From positions 1 to 39,401 of the IMG/VR virus record IMGVR_UViG_3300033148_001982: a DNA stretch of 39,401 nucleotides. One strand, given 5' to 3'. Within the stretch, counting starts at the first letter, position 1, and each line of letters starts with the position of its first letter. Source of the stretch: a virus. A model generated the notes under the pieces. The model searched no databases and had not been told where the DNA came from. It saw nothing but the letters and a program-made list of their open reading frames with translations. Positions 31,684 to 38,326 of this stretch are shown here, piece by piece. The translations under genes were made by a program, and so were the position numbers.

Positions 31684-31784
31684 AATTATATTTTTAAGTT
31701 TATTGTTATTAGTTATAGCGTATTACAGGCTACGCTTTATAGCCGTAACTCATTCACGCCTGTTAGCTTCATTATTGGCAAACA
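31684..31784 (-). other. Structured leader region upstream of the endolysin gene
   Basis: On the minus strand GGCTA/TAGCC, ACAGGC/GCCTGT and AGCGT/ACGCT pairs overlap, so at least two alternative hairpins exclude one another. The region follows the stop of the upstream DnaJ-zinc-like gene directly. No promoter element is seen. Could be an attenuator or simply a processing/termination structure. Confidence 0.35.
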
Positions 31785-32033
31785 TTACCCCAACCCTTTA
31801 CAAACAGGACAAATTTCATCTATCGGTGGTGTACAATTTTTAAATATTCTCCGTCCTTTACCATCACATAAAGGGCAAACGGATTTACTAATATCACCTA
31901 CACCAATATTAACAGGGTTCGCGGTTTCTATTACCTCTCGTGCTTCTCTTAGTAGCTTTGTTGTTTTTTCAATTCCTAATTCATCGGCTACCTTTCCAAT
32001 AAATAGTTCGTGTATTAATTTTTCATTCTTCAT
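31785..32033 (-). CDS. Mini protein with two DnaJ-type CxxCxGxG repeats
   Basis: 82 residues. A helical N-terminal half (HELFIGKVADELGIEKTTKLLREAREV) is followed by CPLCDGKG (53-60) and CPVCKGLG (75-82), both exact CxxCxGxG motifs. DnaJ/Hsp40 has four such repeats forming two zinc sites. Two repeats here can form one. No J-domain HPD motif is present, so it is not a full Hsp40. Such half-domains occur in small proteins that bind partners or RNA. In this phage, which also has GroEL and GroES, a link to protein folding is tempting but unproven. It sits just downstream of the tRNA-like gene in the minus block. Confidence 0.7.
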   Translation of the reverse strand: MKNEKLIHELFIGKVADELGIEKTTKLLREAREVIETANPVNIGVGDISKSVCPLCDGKGRRIFKNCTPPIDEICPVCKGLG

Positions 32034-32109
32034 AATTTAGTTTTGTGGTTTATTTCTGTTAACATTGTGTAGCTATGGTACATTGTAGGTAATAAGCCTA
32101 CTAAGTTAG

Positions 32110-32228
32110 TGATGGGAGCAGGAATCGAACCTGCATTTGACTTCGTTAGAAGTCACCTTAATATGCACTCATAGAGCGTCCTCTATCGCATTTGTTCAGG
32201 CGTGTCTTACCAGTTCCACCACCCCATC
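32110..32228 (-). tRNA. Aberrant tRNA-Leu-like gene with anticodon arm replaced by a long hairpin
   Basis: Read on the minus strand. A 7-bp acceptor stem (GATGGGG with TCCCATC) and a Leu-type D arm (GTGGAACTGGTAAGACAC) are followed by a variable arm with a 7-bp stem (TGACTTC/GAAGTCA). The T arm GCAGG-TTCGATT-CCTGC has the canonical loop. These parts fit a class II (Leu) tRNA. The anticodon-arm place, normally 17 nt, is 45 nt (32156-32200). It pairs CCT/AGG at its base, then AATGC/GCAT and a perfect ATAGAG/CTCTAT stem with tetraloop GACG. No 7-nt loop with T33 and a purine at 37 was found, so no anticodon can be named. CCA is not encoded. Alternatives are a tRNA with a small insertion, a degenerate tRNA, or a tRNA-mimic RNA. 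Confidence 0.75.
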
Positions 32229-32242
32229 ATATTGTGTAAAAA

Positions 32243-32440
32243 TTAACGCTTACATTGTGCTTCAAGTTCTTGTTTTACCCCTTTCCAAAAATTTTGTCTT
32301 GCATTCCACATTTCCCAATCATAGTCATACCCACAATAACAAATTTCATTTTCATACTCTTCTATTAATTCATCAACCACATTAACAGCATTTTTGCCAA
32401 ATTTATCAGTTAAGTATTTTGCTTTTTCTATTATATTCAT
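32243..32440 (-). CDS. Small hypothetical helical protein
   Basis: 65 residues, helical (NIIEKAKYLTDKFGKNAVNVVDELIEEY, WEMWNARQNFWKGVKQELEAQ), with a CYCG pair near residue 34-37 and many acidic and aromatic residues. It starts from an ATG preceded by AAATAAAACTT. It resembles short proteins common in Bacteroidota prophages, but the function is not known. It lies upstream of the tRNA-like gene, in the same direction. Confidence 0.6.
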   Translation of the reverse strand: MNIIEKAKYLTDKFGKNAVNVVDELIEEYENEICYCGYDYDWEMWNARQNFWKGVKQELEAQCKR

Positions 32441-32613
32441 AAGTTTTATTTATTAATTCCGTACAGTTTACAACACTACCTATACACCATTAAAACGGTG
32501 AATAGCCAAACCGTTATTTTTAAGTTAGTTAATGTTTGGTCGCCTTATCTGTAAGGCGCAACCCCCGCCTATTGTTTTTATGCGCTTACAAGTTGTACAT
32601 TATGTATAATAAT
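32441..32613 (-). other. Hairpin-rich intergenic spacer in the minus-strand block
   Basis: Contains a perfect CGCCTTA-TCTG-TAAGGCG hairpin extended by GGT/ACC with a 2-nt bulge (around 32549-32575). It also has an AACGGT/ACCGTT pair (about 32493-32515) and a TACAT-T-ATGTA palindrome. No coding frame is credible here. The hairpins may be terminators or parts of a small RNA. No promoter motif was seen. Confidence 0.4.
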
Positions 32614-32736
32614 TTACTCAATATCTAAATTGTTAGTCCATAAAACATCGTCATATCCATGAACTAGGTACTTTCCTTGAGCCCATTCGTTACATCCCCA
32701 TTTTTCGTAGATTTCTATATCTAGTTTTGCTGTCAT
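32614..32736 (-). CDS. Small hypothetical protein of 40 residues
   Basis: 40 residues, from ATG at 32736 to TAA. It reads like a real protein (LDIEIYEKWGCNEWAQGKYL, then VHGYDDVLWTNN), with tryptophans and an ordered acidic/aromatic pattern. It is preceded by AAACTTAAATAAAT, as for other small genes in this block. Function unknown. Confidence 0.55.
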   Translation of the reverse strand: MTAKLDIEIYEKWGCNEWAQGKYLVHGYDDVLWTNNLDIE

Positions 32737-32774
32737 ATTTATTTAAGTTTAAATTATAATACGCAGATTTTACT

Positions 32775-32921
32775 TTATTCATAATAAACAGTAATCACCC
32801 TGTCTTTGTTATTGGGGACAAGAAAAACAACCCCGTCTTTGTGGTATTAAAACGCCCCATACACTAAGGATTAGGCTTAACACTTCACTAAGTCAGCACT
32901 AAACCTCCAAAATCCTTGCAT
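32775..32921 (-). pseudogene. Possible decayed small gene with three in-frame TAA stops
   Basis: One frame from ATG 32921 to TAA 32775 contains 49 codons. Three are internal TAA stops, yet the pieces between them read as protein: MQGFWRFSADLVKC, SLVYGAF and a 23-residue end with KDGVVFLVPNNKDRVITVYYE. The last part has a beta-hairpin-like pattern typical of small phage proteins. Most likely a remnant. Chance cannot be excluded. The DNA also holds two ACAAAGAC-(G/A)-GGGT direct repeats. Confidence 0.35.
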
Positions 32922-32966
32922 ATTATCAATATTACGCCATTTATTCTACCAATCCAATTTATCCTG

Positions 32967-33218
32967 TTATTTAGAATCATTATAAATAACAACATGAGGC
33001 TTTTCCCATAAGGCTACCCTTCTAATATGCTCTTCGTTCGTACTATATTTAGCGCAAACTCTCGTAACTAAATCTTGAAAGTCTCTGCTATTATATATCT
33101 CGAATGTAATTAGGGTGTGGTCGGTTATAACGGATTCGCCTTTAATTTGCCTTCTAATTTCTTTAATCGTTTTCTCTACAGCAATTGTAGCCTCTCGTAA
33201 TGTCCTTTCTTGCTTCAT
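32967..33218 (-). CDS. Hypothetical protein, first gene of the minus-strand block
   Basis: 83 residues, helical start (LREATIAVEKTIKEIRRQIKG) followed by an alternating strand/helix part (TLITFEIYNSRDFQDLVTRVCAKY, HIRRVALWEKPHVVIYND). It starts at an ATG 15 nt downstream of a -7 element (33234-33241). Its last codons and stop overlap a degenerate palindrome (32969-32987). Function not recognised. Confidence 0.65.
   Translation of the reverse strand: MKQERTLREATIAVEKTIKEIRRQIKGESVITDHTLITFEIYNSRDFQDLVTRVCAKYSTNEEHIRRVALWEKPHVVIYNDSK
32969..32987. promoter_or_regulatory. Degenerate copy of the 19-bp palindrome
   Basis: ATTTAGAAT-C-ATTATAAAT differs from the consensus by one base in the right arm. 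It lies inside the 3' end of a minus-strand coding sequence and no -7 element follows at the usual distance on either strand. It may be a relic or a weak binding site. Confidence 0.4.
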
Positions 33219-33233
33219 AATATTTTAGTTTGT

Positions 33234-33241
33234 CAAAACTA
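33234..33241 (-). promoter_or_regulatory. -7 element for the minus-strand accessory block
   Basis: On the minus strand TAGTTTTG matches TAnnTTTG and lies 15 nt upstream of the ATG at 33218. The palindrome at 33270-33292 is about 30 bp upstream, shared with the divergent fibre promoter. Confidence 0.6.
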
Positions 33242-33269
33242 ACGATAAAAAAACTAATAACCTACAATA

Positions 33270-33312
33270 TTATTTAGAATCATTCTAAATAAGGAGAGAT
33301 TTCGTATCTTTG
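33270..33312 (+). promoter_or_regulatory. Fibre-operon promoter with 23-bp palindrome
   Basis: A perfect palindrome (33270-33292, core ATTTAGAAT-C-ATTCTAAAT) lies 14 bp (from the core end) from TATCTTTG (33305-33312). The ATG at 33331 follows 18 nt after the -7 element. This is the longest copy of the element and sits between divergent promoters. Confidence 0.8.
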
Positions 33313-33330
33313 TGTAAAATTTACACTTAA

Positions 33331-34788
33331 ATGGCAACACTCACTTTTACCCCCACGTTTGACTTATCTGCGACACAAAACAGGATTAATTTAGTGGATA
33401 CATCAGACTATGCAGGGCAAGGGATTCCTTTAGCTAATGTTAATGGTAGTTTTAGGATAGTATCTCCTAGCGGGTCAACAATATACGATAACGGGTCATA
33501 TACAGATGCAAATTGTGATATAAAGGTTTCTACCTCCACAACTAGCCAACAGACCATAAACTTTACTCCAGAATTAGGAGATTACGTTATAACTTATACG
33601 GTTTACGATAATAGCCTTTTAGCTTTTTCAACCTTAACTAGCACAATTACTAATAGCTATGTTGCGCCAACAATATCAATTACGCAAACAGCAAATTGTG
33701 TTGGTCAAGTTTGGACTCAAGAGGATGCAACCGATTATGTAGTTAACGGTGTAACACCCACTAAAACGATAGTTAATACATTATACTATCCTGCAGGTTC
33801 GGCAGGTCAAGGAGCGCCATATTCAACGGCAGCTACTCCTTTATCTACTACAACTTTCTATAACGGAACTCAAACTTCCGAGATTACAGCTACACTAAGC
33901 TATGCTTTTACAGGATTGACTGTTACAACTGTAATTACAGGAACTAAAGAGATGAAGGTTGACTGTAGCTATTACTGTTCAATCCTTTGCTGCGTATTAG
34001 CATTTGAGAGATTAAAGACTAGCTATCAAGGAAGTAACCCAGTTAAGTATAACGAAACCAATGAAATATTCCATGAAATAATGGATTATATTTCCTTGAT
34101 TAGACTTTCTATTGAATGTAATGATGGGGATAGCACTGATATTAGTTGGTACTTGGATAAAATTAAAGCTTTATCTAACTGTACTGCTGATTGCGATTGT
34201 AGTGCTGATGATTACTCAAGAGTAACAGGATGGGGAAGCGTTATTGGCGCTGATGGAACGGATGGTACTAATGGTACTAACGGAACAAATGGTGCTGCAG
34301 GTGCTGACGGGACTCCACTATTAAATAATAATATTGTAGTTGACACGCCTTCGGCAGGAGCATTTGCTTCATTAAAGAGTTATACATTATTAGCTGACCA
34401 ATTAACAGCAGATGGAGATGCAGTAGAAATATTGTCAACCTTTACTGTGACAGGAACGGCTGGAGCAAAACAGATTAAGCTACTTTTAGGGGCAACAGAT
34501 TTAACACCTTCATTATATGGAGGTATTATTAGCATCCCAAACGGGAATATAAATTTAACATTAAAAGCCACAATGACTAGACGTTCAGCTACTACGGTAT
34601 CTTTCGCTTACAATTGGAGTGTTTCTGATGCGGTAGGTGCAGGTCTTGGATTAGGAGCTTTAGATGAGCCATCTGTAGTTGCGTCTAACCTTACAACGTT
34701 AACAAACTTAATTGATGTTCAGGGCTTTACTACTGCTCCTGATACTATAGTTTGTAATCAATTACTGATTAAATATTTAAAAATCTAA
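33331..34788 (+). CDS. Fibre protein with collagen-like GxDGTNG repeats
   Basis: 485 residues. The N-terminal part (about 1-205) is beta-rich and resembles Ig-like domains (LGDYVITYTVYDNSLLAFSTL, ATLSYAFTGLTVTTVITG). A cysteine-containing helical stretch (about 208-300, with CSYYCSILCCVL and NCTADCDCSADD) follows. Next are G-x-x repeats of the type GTDGTNGTNG (about 308-330) and a C-terminal beta domain ending at residue 485. The collagen-like region is characteristic of trimeric phage fibres. The cysteine cluster is unusual for a fibre and could form disulphides or bind metal. It heads the fibre operon. Confidence 0.7.
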   Translation: MATLTFTPTFDLSATQNRINLVDTSDYAGQGIPLANVNGSFRIVSPSGSTIYDNGSYTDANCDIKVSTSTTSQQTINFTPELGDYVITYTVYDNSLLAFSTLTSTITNSYVAPTISITQTANCVGQVWTQEDATDYVVNGVTPTKTIVNTLYYPAGSAGQGAPYSTAATPLSTTTFYNGTQTSEITATLSYAFTGLTVTTVITGTKEMKVDCSYYCSILCCVLAFERLKTSYQGSNPVKYNETNEIFHEIMDYISLIRLSIECNDGDSTDISWYLDKIKALSNCTADCDCSADDYSRVTGWGSVIGADGTDGTNGTNGTNGAAGADGTPLLNNNIVVDTPSAGAFASLKSYTLLADQLTADGDAVEILSTFTVTGTAGAKQIKLLLGATDLTPSLYGGIISIPNGNINLTLKATMTRRSATTVSFAYNWSVSDAVGAGLGLGALDEPSVVASNLTTLTNLIDVQGFTTAPDTIVCNQLLIKYLKI

Positions 34789-34794
34789 AATAAG

Positions 34795-35823
34795 ATGCCT
34801 AGACAGTTAACATACGAAAATTATACAATGCTTGCTGCAGGGGCGACTAAGACGTTCCAAGTAGAAGATAACACTATTGATGTGTATAATCTAATACCTG
34901 ATGGTGGCTCTATTACTTTGGGCGCTAATTTAACGATTAGTCCAACGGGTACTCCTGTAGAAAATCAAAAGTTTACATTTAATTATGGTGGTGGAGTTAC
35001 TTTCGCGGATGGTAATGTATTAACTATATTTGGAGTTACCTTAGATTTAAACCAAGCATTAGCAGCCTATAAAATAGAGTGCCAATATGTGAGTGCAGCT
35101 TGGGAGGTTAAAATTTTCCCTGCTGACGATGGAAGCGGTACAAACCATTTGGACGGTGCTGACTTATTTGAGAATAGTATAAGTAATGCTAAGATACCTG
35201 CAGACACAATATATCCTAACAGATTAAAAAATACAACTAGAGGTTATGCTCTTAGAGGTGGAGCGACAGGGATTACAGAGTACTTTTCTGCAGAATCTGC
35301 CAATGCTTTCTTAATGGGAGACGGGACAGACTTAACTAGTCAAGTTTTATCTGGCGATGTTACAGTTAGTGCAGGTGGGGTTACGGCAATTGGAGCAGGA
35401 AAGGTTACTCCTGCTATGCTATTAAATACTCCGATAGAATATAAGACAGCAGAGTTAACGATGACTACTGCTCAGATTTTATTATTAAATGGAACGCCAC
35501 TGACTGTTATTGCAGCGCCTGGGACGGGATTCTTTATAGACATTATAAGTGCTACATCTCAATTAACATTTGCAGCCGCAGCATATACAGCAAACACAAC
35601 AATGGCTTTAACTAATGGTGGGATAGCAATATTGCAAGATGCAGCAGCTATGTTAGGTACGTTCAATAAGATTACAAAGTTTGAAGCACCGACAGCAGCT
35701 ACAGCAGGGCAGACTCAAATAATAGAAGATACAGCAGTTCAGATTGAAGTTCCTGCTGGAATCCCTGCTACAGGAGATAGTGGCATTAAAGTACAAGTTA
35801 TTTACGCAATAAGAGCAATATAA
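34795..35823 (+). CDS. Putative fibre/tail appendage protein
   Basis: 342 residues, mostly beta, rich in T/A/G/N, with no cysteine-rich part except one near the middle. Residues about 20-110 form a domain with GSITLGANLTIS and GGVTFADGNVLTIFG. About 112-215 is a linker with FLMGDGTDLTSQVLSGDVTVSAGGVTAIGAGKVTPAML, a classic fibre-shaft pattern. The remainder is a beta-sandwich-like end (ITSA-type strands). It follows the collagen-like fibre gene by 6 nt and precedes another short collagen-like gene by 1 nt, all in one operon. Confidence 0.65.
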   Translation: MPRQLTYENYTMLAAGATKTFQVEDNTIDVYNLIPDGGSITLGANLTISPTGTPVENQKFTFNYGGGVTFADGNVLTIFGVTLDLNQALAAYKIECQYVSAAWEVKIFPADDGSGTNHLDGADLFENSISNAKIPADTIYPNRLKNTTRGYALRGGATGITEYFSAESANAFLMGDGTDLTSQVLSGDVTVSAGGVTAIGAGKVTPAMLLNTPIEYKTAELTMTTAQILLLNGTPLTVIAAPGTGFFIDIISATSQLTFAAAAYTANTTMALTNGGIAILQDAAAMLGTFNKITKFEAPTAATAGQTQIIEDTAVQIEVPAGIPATGDSGIKVQVIYAIRAI

Positions 35824-35824
35824 A

Positions 35825-36238
35825 ATGGGAAAGTTTTATTCAGGAACTAATACAAGAATTAAAGGTGATAAAGGAGAGCCTGGGGTTAAAGGAGCTACAG
35901 GGGCTAGCGGTACTAATGCATTATTAGGAATCTCAACTCCAACCTTTACATCAAACGATTATACATTAAAGATAGGTGATAGCGGGAAAACGTTATTACT
36001 TACTAATGCAGCAGTAGCAGGGACATTAACTGTACCGCCAGATAGTGAAGTAGCTTTCAGTATAGGAGCGCAAATATTACTAACCCAAACTGGGGCAGGA
36101 ACGATAACTGCAACGGCAGGAGTTGGAGTAACTATTAATAGCGCAAATAGCTATTTAGCGTTTTCTGCTCAATATGCAGGAGCTACACTATTAAAGACTG
36201 CAGCGAACACTTGGAGTTTATTTGGTAATTTAGCTTAG
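35825..36238 (+). CDS. Short fibre protein with collagen-like start
   Basis: 137 residues. A short collagen-like segment (KGDKGEPGVKGATGASG, about 14-30) is followed by a beta-type domain (TLKIGDSGKTLLLTNAAVAGTLTVPPDSEVAFSIGAQILLTQTGAGTITATAGVG) resembling small C-terminal fibre domains with a phage-fibre beta-fold. It may be a trimeric tip or a module swapped between fibre genes. The neighbours on both sides are also fibre/adhesin proteins. Receptor unknown. Confidence 0.65.
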   Translation: MGKFYSGTNTRIKGDKGEPGVKGATGASGTNALLGISTPTFTSNDYTLKIGDSGKTLLLTNAAVAGTLTVPPDSEVAFSIGAQILLTQTGAGTITATAGVGVTINSANSYLAFSAQYAGATLLKTAANTWSLFGNLA

Positions 36239-36241
36239 ATT

Positions 36242-37048
36242 ATGATACACCCTTTCAATCATGGAATTTGGGATTCTTCTGTTACTACGAGTCCATTTGT
36301 TATGTCAATTAAGACTGATAACACAAGCGCAGGGTCATCAGGGTCTGAGCAGTTTAGGCTTCCATTAAAGTCTACGGGAACCTATAATTTTAATGTATTT
36401 TGGGGTGATGGAACTTCCGACTCTATAACAGCATGGAATCAAACAGAAAAAACCCATACATACCCTGGTTCGGGAACTTATGAGGTTAGAATATTTGGAG
36501 TTTGTGACCATATATACTTTAATTCCGTTGGGTCTGAGGATGTACTAAAACTATTAGATATTACCCAATGGGGGGATGTTGTAGTGGCGAGTATGAATCA
36601 CTCGTATAAGTCGTGCCTCAATCTTGTTGGAACATGGACTGATTTTCCTGTTTTTTCTGGAGGAGTAGCTACAGGTATATCATTTAATAACGCCTTCTCT
36701 GGTTGTTCAGCACTATCAAACACAGTATTCCCTAGTTGGACTATGGGAGACTTAGGGGATTGCACTCAAATGTTTAAAGATTGTACATCTCTTAACGTAA
36801 ACATAGGCTCATGGGATATTACGGGGTTTAATATAGACCTAACTCTTTTTATGGACAACACCGCTTTAACTACAGTTAATTATGATGCTATCCTGATAGC
36901 TTTTGCAGCACAAGGAGTGACCGTTCCGACAGGAAACACTTTTGACGTAGGCTCAACACAGTATACTATAGCCACATCAGGATCGTCTAGGGCAACACTA
37001 GTTGGTGCGCCTGGGTCTTGGACAATTAATGATGGAGGTGGAATATAA
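36242..37048 (+). CDS. Adhesin with PKD-like strand pair and BspA-type repeats
   Basis: 268 residues. The segment about 37-85 has FNVFWGDGTSDSIT and THTYPGSGTYEVRIFGVCDHI, the W-G-D-G-(T/S) and H-x-Y-x-x-(P)-G-x-Y-x-V signature of PKD domains. About 95-230 are short repeats of 20-25 residues with CLNLVGTWTDFPVF, FNNAFSGCSALSNTVFPSWTMG, CTQMFKDCTSLNVNIGSWDITG, matching the BspA/DUF285 leucine-rich surface-protein repeat (F-x-x-C-x-x-L). These are common in surface proteins of Bacteroidota and gut parasites. Probably a host-binding protein on the virion. It lies between fibre genes and connector genes. Confidence 0.75.
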   Translation: MIHPFNHGIWDSSVTTSPFVMSIKTDNTSAGSSGSEQFRLPLKSTGTYNFNVFWGDGTSDSITAWNQTEKTHTYPGSGTYEVRIFGVCDHIYFNSVGSEDVLKLLDITQWGDVVVASMNHSYKSCLNLVGTWTDFPVFSGGVATGISFNNAFSGCSALSNTVFPSWTMGDLGDCTQMFKDCTSLNVNIGSWDITGFNIDLTLFMDNTALTTVNYDAILIAFAAQGVTVPTGNTFDVGSTQYTIATSGSSRATLVGAPGSWTINDGGGI

Positions 37049-37057
37049 AGATAAGAT

Positions 37058-37723
37058 ATGGCTTCGGTAAACGATTTTAAGAATTTTACAGAATATGTTT
37101 CCAATAAGAATCAAAATGGGAACAGTTTAACTGTTTCTCAATTTAATGATGTAGCTCACAGGGCGCAAATGCAAGTATTCGAGAAAGATAGAGCTATTTT
37201 TCTTGCTAAGAATATTATGAGTGACTTTTTAAAAACCTTTGCAGATACCATTGTTTACAACAAAAACTCTGTAATAGGAGAATTTGTAATGCCTAGTGAT
37301 TTGGAGCATATTTCCGAGATAAGAACGTACCACCTAAAAAAGGATGGGACAGGCATTGATGTGGAGCTAGATGAGGTGAAAAATGCTGATTGGGGCAAAA
37401 TCACAGCCTCTTCGTTATTTGAAGCAACTTCTAGGTTCCCTAAATATAGTGAGTGGGGGAGTGTTGTAAGATATTTACCTAAAAACCTAAATATTATTAC
37501 GTTAGACTATTTAAGAACTCCAATTGCTCCCGAATGGAAGTTTACGATAGTTAATAAGAGACCAGTCTATGATGCATCCAATAGCGTTGACTTTGAGTGG
37601 TCAAACTTCTCGTTCAATAACGTTGCAGCAATGTTCTTGCAAATAGTAGGTGTGAACTTAAAAGACGCGGAATTATCAAATTTTGCTCAATTATATAAAC
37701 AGGAAACTAATAGTGTAATCTAA
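37058..37723 (+). CDS. Putative ring/adaptor (head-tail connector) protein
   Basis: 221 residues with a helical N-terminal domain (about 1-60, NFTEYVSNKNQNGNSLTVSQFNDVAHRAQMQVFEKDR) and a beta-rich middle (GEFVMPSDLEHISEIRTYHLKKDG). A characteristic end follows, VDFEWSNFSFNNVAAMFLQIVGVNLKDAELSNFAQLYKQE, which I associate with conserved ring-type proteins of Bacteroidota podoviruses. The three adjacent genes of about 200-260 residues fit the connector stack below the portal. Specific function (ring, adaptor or tail tube) is inferred from order, composition and general resemblance only. Confidence 0.55.
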   Translation: MASVNDFKNFTEYVSNKNQNGNSLTVSQFNDVAHRAQMQVFEKDRAIFLAKNIMSDFLKTFADTIVYNKNSVIGEFVMPSDLEHISEIRTYHLKKDGTGIDVELDEVKNADWGKITASSLFEATSRFPKYSEWGSVVRYLPKNLNIITLDYLRTPIAPEWKFTIVNKRPVYDASNSVDFEWSNFSFNNVAAMFLQIVGVNLKDAELSNFAQLYKQETNSVI

Positions 37724-38325
37724 TGATAAGCTTATTAAATATAGCAGAACAATGTCAAGCGATACTAGGAAAGGGTACTGCCCAGGAGCTTGTACAGGCT
37801 GTTAGAAATTCTTACGGAGTAGCCGTTAAGAATAATTGGTTTGAGAATAAGCAGAATGGGATTGACGAGATTAACGGGGGCTTTCAGTATACTTACAGCG
37901 ACTTAAAGCCTGAATTAGATAGAAATACTAATAAGTATTACATAACCATCCCTTCCTCTTATTTGGAACTGCCACATCAGATGGGCATTAATCATGTTAG
38001 CTTTATGGATGGACAGGACTCTCCATTTTTAATAATAGCAACAAGTCAGTCAGCTTTATTTTCGGGTTTAAAATCTGAGGGTATGGGGGGCTTACAAAAG
38101 GCTAGACCCGAAGGTAACAGGATGTACTTTGATGACATGGCTAAAACTGACATTATTGTTAATAATAACAATAGAGGGATATTACTAAAGATTACGGTAG
38201 GGTTGGATACTGTTGATGTAGATGAGCAATTAAATATTTCGCCCTCTGTCACAGCAGAGATTGTTGATGCTGTAGTTAATTTATACCAAATCAAGGAGAG
38301 GGGAGCAAAAGACACACTAGTATAA
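37723..38325 (+). CDS. Putative connector/ring protein
   Basis: 200 residues. Helical N-terminus (NIAEQCQAILGKGTAQELVQAVRNSYGVAVKNNWFENKQNG), then strands (YYITIPSSYLELPHQMGINHVSFMDG) and a helical end (SPSVTAEIVDAVVNLYQIKERGAKDTL). The start overlaps the previous stop by one base. No enzyme motif. Size and neighbours suggest a head-tail joining or ring protein. The sequence family is not identified. Confidence 0.55.
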   Translation: MISLLNIAEQCQAILGKGTAQELVQAVRNSYGVAVKNNWFENKQNGIDEINGGFQYTYSDLKPELDRNTNKYYITIPSSYLELPHQMGINHVSFMDGQDSPFLIIATSQSALFSGLKSEGMGGLQKARPEGNRMYFDDMAKTDIIVNNNNRGILLKITVGLDTVDVDEQLNISPSVTAEIVDAVVNLYQIKERGAKDTLV

Positions 38326-38326
38326 G

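Noticed and set aside
31684-32613. Integron-type attC sites between the minus-strand small genes
   Set aside because: Hairpins are present, but the AAC...GTT ordered half-sites required for attC were not found; the GTT/AAC elements occur in the reverse order. No integrase is in the window.
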